From Gordius sp. MW1 (Eukaryota > Nematomorpha > Gordioida > Gordea > Gordiidae), in the NCBI GenBank assembly GCA_964036665.1, contig OZ038531.1, forward strand, positions 434,001 to 498,000: DNA of 64,000 nt, read 5' to 3'. The position numbers and the translations under genes were made by a program. The notes below the pieces were generated by a model, which was given only the letters and a program-made list of their open reading frames with translations, made no database searches and was not told where the DNA came from. Positions 35,686 to 47,639 of the stretch are shown here, one piece after another (position 1 is the stretch's first letter; each line of letters starts with the position of its first letter).

Positions 35686-35990
35686 ACTACCGTCCTATAT
35701 CACATAATGGCGTTTTGCGCTGTGCCGTTTTGTTCGAACAGGAGAGGTAAAGAAAAAAGGTTTTGATTCCATAAATAAATAAGATATTACAAAATATATG
35801 GTATTTTTAAAAAATTTAGGTGTTCTTTTCATTTCAGGCCTGAAATGTTTAATTCATCTTATTTCATAAAAATATCATATGTTTTGTAATACCTTACTTT
35901 TTTATAAAATCAAAACCTTTTTTCTTTACCTCTCTTGTTCGAACAAAACGGCACAGCGCAAAACGCCATTATGTGATATAGGACGGTAGT
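35686..35990. mobile_element. Foldback MITE with about 80-bp inverted repeats
   Basis: About 80 bp at the left (ACTACCGTCCTATATCACAT...) recurs almost perfectly inverted at the right, ending ...ATGTGATATAGGACGGTAGT. The middle is itself partly self-complementary around ATTTCAGGCCTGAAAT near 35840, so the 305 bp can fold into one hairpin. TA just inside each end (ACTA/TAGT) could be a TA target duplication, as in Tc1/mariner-like MITEs. The superfamily is uncertain. Confidence 0.75.
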
Positions 35991-36742
35991 TTTACCGGGG
36001 TGGGGATGGGGGGGGGGTGAGGAGAAGTAGATTTAGATAATATAGGAAATTTAGCGCTTATGCTGGCTTCAATGACCAAATTATAAAAACTTAAAAAACG
36101 AAGTTGAATCTTTAAATTTCATAGGTTATTCCTAAATAAAGATAAAGCTCTGCAAAGTAACTAACCAAATGTTGTAAGAAATCAATGCAGGATAGGTTTA
36201 ATGTGATTGGTATTCAAAATGCTAATAAGATATGAAAGACAATGAAATTTTTATGGAGGATTAAAATCTTAGATGCTTAAACACAATTTGGAATTAGAAA
36301 TATACAGTTATTTGATTTTGAATATATATTAAAACCTTATATTTAAAGCGCTCATTGCTATCTATAACATTTTATGATCTAAAATAGACTACTATAAACA
36401 TAGATAGTACCTGGTTATAGCCTTGAAATTCTAAAGACTAATTTAAGCCTCCATTTTCGCACTCTTAAATTCATGAGAGCCATTGTGCGCAAGTGTTAAG
36501 AAAAAATAATAAAAACTAAATTTTATTTCACAAGTTTATATAAAATACAATTGCATTTCTAAAAATATATACTATAGATGGCGCTAATATTCCTTTTAAC
36601 GACAACTTATTATCACCTTACGTTTAATTACAGTGTATTTTTAAATTTTCTTCGCTTCTTGGCTATTTTAAAAGTATTTTTATTGTGATAGAAGCTTAAT
36701 ATAGGTTTTAAAAATAAATAAGACAATTCAAATGATTTCTAG

Positions 36743-37799
36743 CTTTATACTTAAATATTTCCTCCGATTGTACTACACCCGTAACTGCTGAGGCATTAGT
36801 CTATAAAGCAACTAATGTATGTCAAAAAACCATGAAATACAATTGTGAGTCCGAATGTTCATAATAATAGTCTTTATTTATTGTTAATAATGAGCAAACA
36901 AATTATTTGCACATTATATTTTGTAAGGTTTTGTTTTGTTTAATATTAGTTCAACAATGTGAGCTGGTATATGGTTATGAGTTATAAAGCTTACAAAAAC
37001 CCTAATAAACGCTCCCTCTCCTCGGACAGTTCCGTCCTTAAGGTCGTTAAGAATCATGAAGGACAATTTTGGGTCTTCGAAATGCCGATAGAGTAAAAAA
37101 TTAATTTCCCTAGCAATATTAACTTCTTATTAAATATAACCACCTTGTCCATGCAAATTTTATTTTTACTAATTTTTCATCAAGATCAACCGTTATTCAA
37201 GATTTACAAAGATGCGTATGGAATTATGACGAATCGAAAGATTTAATTAAGGAATTGAGTAATCCCAAGTACTTGCCTCTTGCTTTTGAAGAAGAAGCCT
37301 TAGGTTAATAATAGTGATTTACCTAACATGTGCTATATAAATTCTATAGACTCTTTCATTATATAATACTTAACACATGAATATTGACAATATATATCAA
37401 TAGTGTCAATTAAATTTGGGTAGAAAACTCCAGGCTCCTTTGGCATTTCCCTAAACTCATCGTTAAGGCCACAATAATTGCCCTGTAACTTTTCTCACTC
37501 TAAACGACCTTCGGAATCCCACAACTGTATATATTGATGTAAATACATTGCTACTTTGTATAGGCAAAGATATCGTCATATATTCCAACGAAGAAATTTT
37601 GGTCCTTTACCGATGTGAATCCGCGAATGACAAAAAGATATGTGATCCCCTCTCAACGGAAATCCGTGTCTTTTCGAAAGCGCAATTTTTAAGATCGGAA
37701 TTGATTGATATTTTGATCGATGTTTTTGGGGGATTGGGCTATGATATGAACGATTTTGAGACCGTTAAATTAAAACGAGGCAATTCATATAACTTATAA
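36743..37799 (+). CDS. Lipocalin-like secreted protein
   Basis: Four exons join in phase: 36743-36816, 36950-37092, 37185-37303 and 37564-37799 (stop). The N-terminal part has a Cys followed by ATNFNNVSWYMVMSYKAY, which fits the lipocalin F-x-x-x-x-(G)-x-W-Y signature, although the Gly is replaced. The C-terminal part, KDIVIYSNEEILVLYRC then EIRVFSKAQFLRSELIDIL, lines up with the last strands and helix of ApoD-type lipocalins. Such proteins carry small hydrophobic ligands outside the cell, and the ligand here is unknown. The signal-peptide exon is not identified. The usual terminal Cys is absent if the stop at 37799 is used. The next unit is a paralogue with the same intron phases. Confidence 0.55.
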
Positions 37800-37995
37800 T
37801 GATAATATTTTATCTTTTAAATATATTACAATACCTTTAAAAAATGTTGTTATTTTAGTTATTTTTCTATACGCCGAACAAATTATGAACCTGCAAATCG
37901 AGGAATACTTGTGTATGCGATATTTCATAAAACACATTTCCTAGCAAATACTTTACATTAGTTCTATTTTAATTGAATACATTTATTTTTGTAAG

Positions 37996-40900
37996 ATGTG
38001 GAACAAGTTAAAAACATCGAGGGAATCAAAAATATCTCCATTGATGCTGTAATAAAATTTATAAATGATATAATTATATTTATTAAAAATTATCACGAAC
38101 ATAATGTATTGTAACTAAATCATGCTTCTATTTATTTAAATATGCTACTAGTTGGTGATGCAACAATGGTCCCTCATTGCCTATTATAAAAACAATATGG
38201 CCAAAGAAATAGTTCCCTCTTCAATCATATTTGCCCGAAATAACGGGAGCAGTATATGTGGGTTTGGGGGTAGCTTAATGTGAGAAAATTTTGAAATATA
38301 ATCTTATAGCAAACTTTTAAAATTGTATGATAAAGTAAATTTGATTAGCTTTATAGCTGTGTATTGTCTCATGTTAATTAAAGTAGTTCAACAGCATCAA
38401 AAAAACCTACATAGTTAATACAAATTACCATCGGCGTACCCAGGTTTTGAATTAAGGAGGGGGGGGGGGCAGATTATTTTTAACAAAATTTTTTTGCTTG
38501 ACTATTCATAAATTTTCCTTAGACCAAAAAAAAGGTACTTACATGACTATAAATTTTTTATACGACCAAAAAAAAAATTAGGACCCTAATCCAAAACCTG
38601 ACTACGCCCATGACATACGAGATAGATTAGGTCTTTATTGACAGCTATTTAACCACCCTATAAGTTGATAAGATAAAAATTTAGCTTAAAAGACTTAATT
38701 AATTAGTAATTTGCAATGTGTAAATCTAAATTATTTTGGTAAAATTAAATTTAAATTTGAGATTAGATTACTAGTTGCGATTGTGTAGTCATCATTTATT
38801 GGGGGGGGGGGGGGGCGAAACGTTTCAAAGTTTAATTAGGGTGGGGGGGGGGGGGGTGCAAAACATAAAGATTGTTTAATTTTTACGGGGTCATTTGGGG
38901 GTAGTGGGGTCGGCCGTCACTCCTGCCCCCCCCTGACTACGCTCATGGGATCTGCAGATAGTTTTTGTTCATTATAAAGTCACAATGTACACTTATTTAA
39001 TTGTTTGTACGTAATTATATCGTAAATTAAATTATTTTATTGAATAGTCGAGGAGAGTTTGTTGGCGAAAAAAATTATTCCATTTATGTGATCAACTTAA
39101 GCAAAGGTTCTATTAGTAAAAAGCTATCAAATGGATCAGGTATGAATTAATCCAAAAATATCGTCTTTAAATTTTTAACAAGAGCATTTGATGTTTGCAT
39201 GTTTAGACTAAGCATCTGTACTGGCAAAATAATTAATGCAAACAGATTTAAATTCGAACCCAATTTTTAATTAACGTTTTGGTAGAGTGTTACAAATTTT
39301 GACAATTATGTTTCTTTACGATTTTGGCTAACATTAATTTTCCTTTGTTTACGATTAAAAACAAAATTTTTTAGTTGTTATACTAATTTAATACCATTTT
39401 TCTACCCTTGACTTGCCCAACATACTTAAGCTATTTTTAAGGGCCTAGTTTACAAAACATTGAGCTTATCAGCTATCTTATAAGAAATTATAACAATATA
39501 TTTATCTGGAAAATAATCTAATTTTAATAATAAAACGCATTCAATAAATAGATTATATCAATAATGTATATATTGCCTACTAAGCTTAATTTTGGCAATC
39601 AATATTACCTTGTTGTGAACATTTTTGGTTTGAAGATGGCGAAAATGTAACTGGGGAAATATAAGATTAAATAACTTAAAGTCCTCTAATTTGGCATCGC
39701 CATTGTATTTTATACTTTTTTATCATTCAAATAATATCTTCTCGCTTAACGTTTAATTTTGCATGAAATTGATAAAATTTAATTTGAATGTGTTTTCTTT
39801 ATTTTAGTGATTAACTACATCGTTTTGTACCAAAGTCGGGAGATGTTAGTTCTGTTCCGAGGCAAACAATCGGCCGACAACAGTTACGACTTGAATGGTA
39901 TTAGCTTGGAAGTATACATATCATGCCAACGACTTTCCGCTGACTCCGAGGACATTTTGAAAGGTCTCATCAATCGAATCGGTTTGAAGTACAAGAGTAT
40001 CGCTTATTTCGAAGAAGACGTATTTGGTAACTTATAATTTTAATCTATCGCATAAATGAGATCCTCTTGTACGAGCAAAGAACTTTAAATATCAAAATCT
40101 TATTGAGACTTTAATAATACTGCTACATGCTGAAATATTTCAAATAGTTGCCATGATTAAAAGTCAACACCATTGTCTTATGTTAGACGTGGTCATTTTA
40201 GGTGAACACAATTGTCCGAATGTGATGTGTCTCATTGATTTGCGGTCAAATTTGACTCGAGAGCTTAACTAAGTTACAAAACGATTTATACCTAAGGTGT
40301 TAATTAAAAATTGATTTATTTTAATTTTCCTTAACAAATTTCTGCTTTTTAACGTACTATAAGTAATACGTATATTAATCATACACCTTTAACAAACTAT
40401 GCTAATAATGTTAAAATATTGTTTACACTAAATGAAATAAATCGTTTCAATAGATTTGTGCTCGAGTGGCGTTCAAAACTTTCAGAATCTAATCTTTAAA
40501 TCGTTCAAAGGTAATACATAATTTACCTCAACATCAGCTGACAATTTTAACCTTGCCATGCACTTGTTGATTTCATAATCTTCCTATTATCAGAAAGTTG
40601 ATTAAAAATTTTATTTATTGGTTCAAGTTTGCATACCAAAAGCCAAAATTGCATCTGAAAAACCATGTGAAGAGTGTGTATGCACTCCGGATGGTAAAGG
40701 CATCCTCTGCTCTTCGTAAGTTAAACAGACGCCTTAATATATTGAAATATTTTAAAAATTATATGATGTAGAACTAATAAATCACTCAAAACTACCAAAT
40801 TTTTAAATATAAAGTGTATGATCGCTGATTTAATAGTGTTAACATTTTTTACATAGAACAATATTAGCTCCCCTATCTCTTAAAGATGTTTGACTTAACA

Positions 40901-42251
40901 TATATTCATTGATTGCTAAATCCACATTAATATTCGTATGTTTCATCATCAATTTTTTAGTTGCGTTCCTGTAGTGGCACAAGCTAACTGTGTCATATTG
41001 CCAGCCGATAATAAAAAGAGTTTCCCTGATTGCTGCGCTAAGCTGGAATGTAAAAACTTAAAAAGTGAGCGCAATTAGTATTTCGAGTTATTATAAAATC
41101 TTTTTTAAATATAAAATATAAAATCGTTACTAGAAAAAATCTGCAAACCAAATGAGACGACATATCCCGCAGGTTGCAAGCAATGTATCTGCAACGATGC
41201 CGGGACTATATTATCTTGCAAATCGTAAATAACAATTATTTTTTTACATATTAATAGAGGATATTAATTATTTAATTTCATATCCCATTTCGAAGTGCAA
41301 AAAATTAGCTGGGGACAAAACATCATATGATCATTATAAATTTTTAAATTTGTCACAATAAATTAAATTATTATTTAAAATTACTATAGTTTTAATAAGG
41401 TTCAAATTAGATTGTTTGGCATGTTGTTTGAATTTGTTTTTATATTTTGGGTATAGTTTTGCGTCCATTTAATTTTTCTTTAATCTACTTCATTTTAACA
41501 GGTTCTTAAAATACATTCCATTTATTTTTTTATTCATTGGCAATTGGATTTGCAATGTGAATGCAATAATTATAAAAACGCTGTTATAATACCTTATAAC
41601 CAATTAATAGCAATTACATATAAACAATGTTGCAAATTTTGACATCCATCTTGATTAATGAAAACCTCATTAGATGGTAAATTTTAATAACCTGAAACCT
41701 TTTCAATAATACATAGGGATGAAGAAAAAATATATTTTTGTAAAAAAAAATTAATGGCGCCATCTATAATCAAAATTATTTACTAAAATGATTTGTGTTC
41801 ATTTTATATGGTTTAAAGAATTCTTTAAATCATTAAATTAGTTGTTACATGTTTAAGGTTAATTTATTTACCAATACAATCCACTATATAGAAACTACAT
41901 AAATGTTCAAAATGGCCGTCGTTTTTAGCATCACTTTATTTGAATATATAAAGTTGAGCAATCTATTATTCTCTGGTTGTAACTTAGTTTGGATAAAATG
42001 ACTATTGTAAAGTTATCTAAAGTTTGTGTAAGGTCCTTTACTCATTTTTGTCATCACGTCGCAATAAGCCCGTCTCAACCAGCATTAAATCATTATGCTA
42101 TATTAAAAAAATATTTTTGGTACTTTTTAAAAACGTCATTAGGTGTTCTAAACCGCAAATTGAAGCCAATTGTCAAATAAAAGAAGGAGATAGTTCAGCA
42201 CGATTTCCCGACTGCTGCCCTTATGCTGTGTGCAAAAGAATAAATCCATAA
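37996..42251 (+). CDS. Lipocalin-like domain fused to two VWC-like cysteine-rich modules
   Basis: Nine exons keep phase throughout: 37996-38105, 38152-38261, 39048-39139, 39808-40026, 40454-40510, 40628-40715, 40961-41064, 41134-41224 and 42143-42251 (stop). The first four parallel the preceding lipocalin gene, with LVMQQWSLIAYYKN for the W motif and INYIVLYQSREMLVLFRG then LEVYISCQRLSADSEDILKG. A donor inside the last lipocalin exon (TTTG/GTAACT) leads to DLCSS, restoring the terminal lipocalin Cys. The chain then continues into two paired modules. The first is CIPKAK...CEECVCTPDGKGILC plus FPDCCAKLEC. The second is CKPNETTYPAGCKQCIC plus FPDCCPYAVC. The FPDCC(P) ending is typical of single-VWC (SVWC) domains. 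If the donor is not used, the lipocalin would stop at 40037 and the VWC part would be a separate gene. The first exon is the weakest. Confidence 0.5.
38429..38949. mobile_element. hAT-MITE-related copy, composite, inside an intron
   Basis: Left end CATCGGCGTACCCAGG. Matching inverted ends occur twice, at about 38600-38612 (CTACGCCCATG) and 38938-38949 (CTACGCTCATG). Internal DNA near 38750-38800 (ACTAGTTGCGATTGTGTAG) is shared with the long copy at 6228-6731, and long G-tracts are present. I found no matching 8-bp flanks, so it may be two overlapping or rearranged copies. Confidence 0.5.
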
Positions 42252-44309
42252 TTTTGAAAGCACTATTACTTGAAGTTACTCCATTAATTTAAATTTAGTA
42301 TAGAAATATAAGCATTAAAACATAGAATACGTGATTTTTGTCATATTTTAATCATTTAGCGGGATATTTATGTATTAATCCAATTTAATAATGATTACAT
42401 CATATATCTTATATTATTGTCTTTCTCACAAAACGTAGTTCCAAACATATAATTGTATTTTGTCAAACACACGAATTAATAAAAAATTAGTTTATATTAC
42501 AAATCCATCATAATTTAAAATCTGTAGCCACTAAGGCCAATGTTTAGTCATGTTTATTTTATTGTGAAATTTGTAATAAAAATCCTAAATTAGATTGAAA
42601 TAATAGTCTATAAACAATAGATTGAGAAATGTAATATACATTTTTTTAAACTAAGTAGGTGCCATTAGGAGATAATTTAAAACTTTGTTTAAGGATGATG
42701 ATACATGCTTAGGACTTTTGATAACAAGAAACTTGATTGTTGAAAGTCGATGGTAAATTTAGATTCAAGATCATGCAGATAATAATAAGCGTAGCTTAAG
42801 GGACAACGATACATGTACCCATTAAACTAATATAAATCAGACTATAGCAATTGGACAGAGATAAACGAAAGTATAGGCGGACCCTTTTAATTTGCGTAAT
42901 ATTAATAAAGTATCTGATCGCGTAAGCAAACCTCTTCACTTAATTTTTAAGGTATAAATAACACGATTAAAACCATAAAAAAAAAGATTATGCACTCCTT
43001 GTAAGAGTTTAATATAAGGATGATAAAGTTGTTATTATAATAGATTGGGTTACAAAAATAATATTGTAGGCTCATCAACAGCTAAGAATTAAAAACTAAG
43101 AGTGCAGATCGCCATCTTAGTCACATTAACAGTCTAAAGGCTCCTCCTCAATTTTTCAAATTGCTTTATTTATATTCAAAGGCAATATTTAGCTACTATT
43201 ACATAACAAAAACCTATACGCTACACTTTTATATTGAGGCCTGGGTTATTTATTAGATCGCAAACTTAAAAGGTATTAGTTACGTCTAAAAAACACAAAT
43301 TGTTAGGTCAAATTCAATTTAGAGTTTAATTAATTTTTCAAATTTATTATTTACCGCATGAAATTATTATATAGGTTGTTAAGTACAATCAGTGGCGTAG
43401 GCAGGATTGCTTAAGGGGGGGGGGGGGTTTCAAAATTTGAAATAAATAATATTAGACAAAGTTTCAAGATTCTGTATATGAGTGGCCTGGGGAGGATTGC
43501 CCGAAGCTGGAGGGCGGGGGGGGGGGTTAACCATTAAATCCGGATACCTCTAAAAAGACCCTTTTTACGATGAGTGGAAGCCACTTTATAGACAAATATT
43601 ATAAAAATGATTCACAAGTCACATCTGAAACTCTAATTAAAGCTATACTGCGTATGAAAAATTAGACGATAGTCATCTCATCAATAAGTAAACAAACAGT
43701 AAACAATTATATACATTCAATATCTACGTTACTTATAATAAAAAATTCATTTAGAATATATTCAGTATTTAGTTTAAATGATGAAAAACATGATTCTTTA
43801 AATTATTAAATTTTGTGACCCCATTCCGCCTGTAATCTTTCTTCCAAGGAAGCAATTTGCAAAAAGCTCCATTCATTTTCCTGAATAGCCCATAAAGGCC
43901 ATTTTAGGAACTAGAAATTTGCATGACACTTTTAACCTTAATTGGCTTACCAGTATGAAAAATATAAAAAGCCAGTCGGCCCGGACCCCTTAGATTAATA
44001 TTTAAGGCCTGAGACCGGCCCACTTTTTTGCAAAGCACTGACTCAGCTTGTACCCTTCTCGAAAAAACTTTTATATTTTGCAGTTATGCAAATTTATGTC
44101 GATATTGGAGCATTGTTAAGACATAAATTTTTTTACGTTTTAATACACGCACTAGGGACGGAAATTTTTTGCATCTTAAATTAAATCTAGGTAGGTAACA
44201 ATTTCTATCAGCTACGCTAATCACTGTCCTATCATTGAGTTTTTTAATATAATGTAATTTTTTTATTTATTAGTCGGGGGGGGGGGGGGGGGGAGGGGGG
44301 AGGGGGTTG
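42252..44309. other. Non-coding repeat-bearing stretch
   Basis: An AATAAA at 42478-42483 could end the preceding transcript. A single MITE-like end CAGTGGCGTAGGCAGG at about 43391 is followed by a G-tract, and a second related motif with G-tract lies near 43482-43530. No partner end or target duplication was found. A G-run of over 20 bases lies at about 44276-44300. No gene recognised. Confidence 0.35.
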
Positions 44310-44910
44310 GTTCAAATGAAGTTAAAGGCATCCAATTGCTAAATGACAATCTAAAGTTCCCAAAAGTAGACAGGTTTATATACCTCGGCTCGTTGCTAAA
44401 TTAAGAGGGACGTTGCGTAACAGAAGTCAATGACCGGATCCAAAAAAGATGGCTTAAATGGCGAAGTATATCCGGTATAATGCGCGACAAGAAACAATAT
44501 GGTTTAAGAGCAAAGCTTACAAATCCATCGTAAGACCGATCTTACTCTATGGATGTGAAACATGAACATCACCACGGGAGAAATGCTATTTTAAGCCACA
44601 AAAATGAGAATGATACGGTGAAGCTTGAAGTACTTTAAGCTGACCCATTTGACCAAAGACTTTCACATGACATAAATGGGTATTCAACCTATGGCGAACA
44701 TGGTTACCGAAAATCGGCTAAGATGGTATGGGCATATACCAAGAAGGGAGAAGAATAATGTAAATCGAAAAGTACAGGACATGGGGGTGGGTACCTAGGA
44801 AGAGAGGAAGTAGACGACCTCGTGTCACGTGGAAAGGGCAAGTCGATAAAGTTATGAAAACAAAAAAGACTAGTAAAGACATAAGAAAGCGATATAATTA
44901 AAAAGTAAAC
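44310..44910 (+). mobile_element. Decayed RTE-type LINE fragment, 3' end of ORF
   Basis: The plus strand reads VDRFIYLGSLLN, then YKSIVRPILLYGCET, and further on RKRGSRRPRVTWKGQVDKV. These match the post-reverse-transcriptase region of RTE/BovB-like LINEs (FxYLGS, LLYGCE-W, G-RPR--W). Several stops and shifts interrupt it and the catalytic part is missing, so it is an old 5'-truncated copy. Confidence 0.6.
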
Positions 44911-46521
44911 GTGCTAGGATAAAAAAAATTATAAATATATTCCTCTTCCCTTTATTTACGAAATAAATCCCTTAAATAAAATTTTCACCGATAATTTGCA
45001 AGTTATTGACGTTTGAAAAACGCAACAATTGTTTTTGGCAACTTTGCAGCGAATTTTTAAAAACTTGACGTATAGGAAAAAACTATCACATAATTGTGTT
45101 CAAAGTTAAAAACTCTAACAGAATCTGCGAATCCGGTTGATTTCACAAGTACATTATTGTTGACCAGTGTAATTAGACTTTCTTCCTGTCCTATTCCATG
45201 TATCATTTCCAATGAATCGAAGAATATGTCTTTATCTGATTACATACATTTATTTTGGGGAGCATACGCGCACACAACGGTAAGGAAGACCCTTTGATAT
45301 ACAATCATCACCAACATTAACCTGTCTAAACATCGCTTGACTTCCACCACCATGTCCTTAAACGAGCCGCTTAGAACAATACCGGCCCCTTTTCTACGAT
45401 TTGGTCACCCACTGTTATGTATCATTCTCCTAAACTCTCGAGCTTTAGTTCTGGTCCATTTCGTCCCTTGTAGGCAGGCAATGTGTACCTTTTTTTTTTA
45501 GCTTTTGTACGACCTCAATGCTCTTTCCCGTCAACAAGCTCACACCACAACTATTTTTCAACCGCCTTCGTTGTGACTCAGGCAGTAACCCTAGTGGCTT
45601 TTTCACATTGCACATGCGAGAGATGCAGTGGTCGTTTGTGGAGGACGACCTAGCTTTCTGTTGTAAAGTTTGGTTTAAAATTATCATGATTTTGGAGTTG
45701 GTTTTTACAGTTTGCGACCGACACCAACCTTCCATTTTTTGCACGCTGACTGGGACCATCGTAGTTTTTGCAATATGATGCATAAATTGTAAATTAATTA
45801 TTTCTAAATATTAATTTAATGTACCCTGTATTTTTTATAATAATCTTATTTACGATGGATGACAAAATATATTAAATACAAACATAATTCGAATAAAACA
45901 ATAGGCATCTCGATTAAAAATCTAATTCTCTTCTAAAAGCAGCCAACCATAAGGTATTCTTATTTCCTTAGACGAAACTTGGTTTCAAAACATGTGAAAG
46001 CCTGCAGAGACAACGGGTATAATAGTATTAAAGATAAGAAAGCAGAAAATAATATCTTAATTTCTATGTAATAGCAAATCGGTTGGGCAAATAGGTCAAT
46101 GCCAATGGAGGTGAAGTTCCACATAAGGGATAGACATTATAATACGGACTTAGACCCATCAAGGCGCATCTCGAGGGTATAAGATGAAAGTTATACAAGA
46201 ATTTTTTATGGTCTGGTTATTTTAAAAGTGATTAATTCACACATTTGAAAGATTTATAAAAGTGTCTAAGAATAGGTAGCCAGGAAAACAAATTAATACT
46301 CTTGATTTAGTAGGTAAAGAAGTCTAAGACCAAGTATAAGTAACATTAAAGATTTGCGCAATAACCTTTAAAAGAGATTGTTGCATAAATACTAATAAAC
46401 CTTAGCCTGCCGAACAGCTGATAATTTTTTAGCAAGTATAGGAACCGCCTGTGAGAAATTATAACCAAAAAATAGAAGTCAACATAATTTTTTGTTTTAT
46501 TTTACTTATTTTTTTATTTAT
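44911..46521. other. Non-coding stretch
   Basis: Apart from the uncertain minus-strand frame at 45445-45783, nothing is recognised. Confidence 0.3.
45445..45783 (-). CDS. Unidentified 112-residue open frame
   Basis: A basic, Cys-containing sequence with NVKKPLGLLPESQRRRLKN and a Lys-rich end. Amino-acid usage looks protein-like rather than random, but I recognise no family. It sits in repeat-rich DNA and may be a piece of an old transposable element. No splice partners found. Confidence 0.2.
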   Translation of the reverse strand: MHHIAKTTMVPVSVQKMEGWCRSQTVKTNSKIMIILNQTLQQKARSSSTNDHCISRMCNVKKPLGLLPESQRRRLKNSCGVSLLTGKSIEVVQKLKKKGTHCLPTRDEMDQN

Positions 46522-47327
46522 AAACTAGTTAAGCCCGGCAAATGTTGTTTTGATTTATACATTATGTCTGGCAAATTAACTAACTTACTATAAGTGTGTG
46601 GGGATATTTTTTGCAGAAGTTTTATCTAACTTGTAGTGTTATTTTTATAATCGATGATAATAATGGCAAAAATTGCATAATTTAAATTTTATTTATTTAA
46701 TTTAAATAGTTTGTTAAATTCCAATAATTTTGACCGTATATCATGGGCGTACGCAGGAAAGCGGCCTCCCCCCCCCCCCCCCTAATTTACGAGAAAAAAA
46801 ATTTCAATGCAAAAACATTGAAAAATTAAAAAAATTTATGTTTTGCCCCCCCCCCCCTTTAAATGAACTTTTAAACGTTTCCCCCCCCCCCATTCCTAAT
46901 TCAAAACCTGGGTACGCCCATGCCGTATATTGTAACATTTTTATTATACTTTTAAATATCTGATTCGAGAAAACTTCAGCCTTGTATGTATGACGTCATT
47001 ATTGTATATGATGTTATAAATGAAACTGGACGGGAAATGTCCGATATCTTTAAAACGAAAAGGTATTTTAAGAATCTAAAAAAGCTATTTTACCCCTGGC
47101 CGCCCTGAACATCTACGGCTAAATTTTGGCGCATATCGGGCAGGTAGTTTCAGAATTTAGCCCTTTTTTAAAACTAAAAGGAATTTTAGGATTCTGCAAA
47201 AGCTATTTACCCCTGGCCGCCCTGGGAACGTAAAGTTTCGCACGAATCGGGCCGGTAGTTTCAGAATTTAGACCTTATCCACGTATATACATACATACAT
47301 ACACTTTACTTTATATATATATAGATT
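46522..47327. repeat. Older interspersed repeat with internal duplication, split by a MITE
   Basis: It starts near AACTAGTTAAGCCCGGCAAA and ends in CATACATACATAC followed by TTTATATATATATAGATT. Inside, about 47049-47163 and 47166-47276 are diverged tandem copies sharing TACCCCTGGCCGCCCTG and GGTAGTTTCAGAATTTAG. A hAT MITE interrupts it at 46742-46922. The ends resemble a repeat type I have seen in other invertebrate genomes, but I cannot assign a family. Confidence 0.4.
46742..46922. mobile_element. hAT-type MITE copy 6, nested
   Basis: A 181-bp element running from CATGGGCGTACGCAGG to CTGGGTACGCCCATG, with an exact 8-bp duplication CCGTATAT at 46734-46741 and 46923-46930. C-tracts and an A/T core lie inside. 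It is inserted in an older repeat. Confidence 0.8.
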
Positions 47328-47639
47328 AAACTGATAGTCTCATCTATTTTCTTAAATATTATATGGTGGAGAAGTATAGATATACTTCTGGTTGAGTTTT
47401 TCCTTTAAGATGGCAGTTATAATGGTGTCTAAATGATATTAATAGTAAAAATCAGCTGTTCAGCAGTCTATGGTTTTATTAGTCTGTGGTTGCAGATATT
47501 CGTCTACATTATTTTAAAGGACCTTCATTGGTAGATTTAATTTAGAATTTCTCTTCGATAACTGGTCTCTTCTTGTGGATGATACTGGATGTTCATGAAT
47601 ATTTATTCATGTGTCTTTTTATAATTATGCTTTCTATTA

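Noticed and set aside
43391-43530. Further hAT MITE copy
   Set aside because: Only one terminus (CAGTGGCGTAGGCAGG) is clear. No inverted partner or 8-bp duplication was found, so it is mentioned only as a fragment.
45094-45297. 67-residue plus-strand frame
   Set aside because: No recognisable domain and no exon context.
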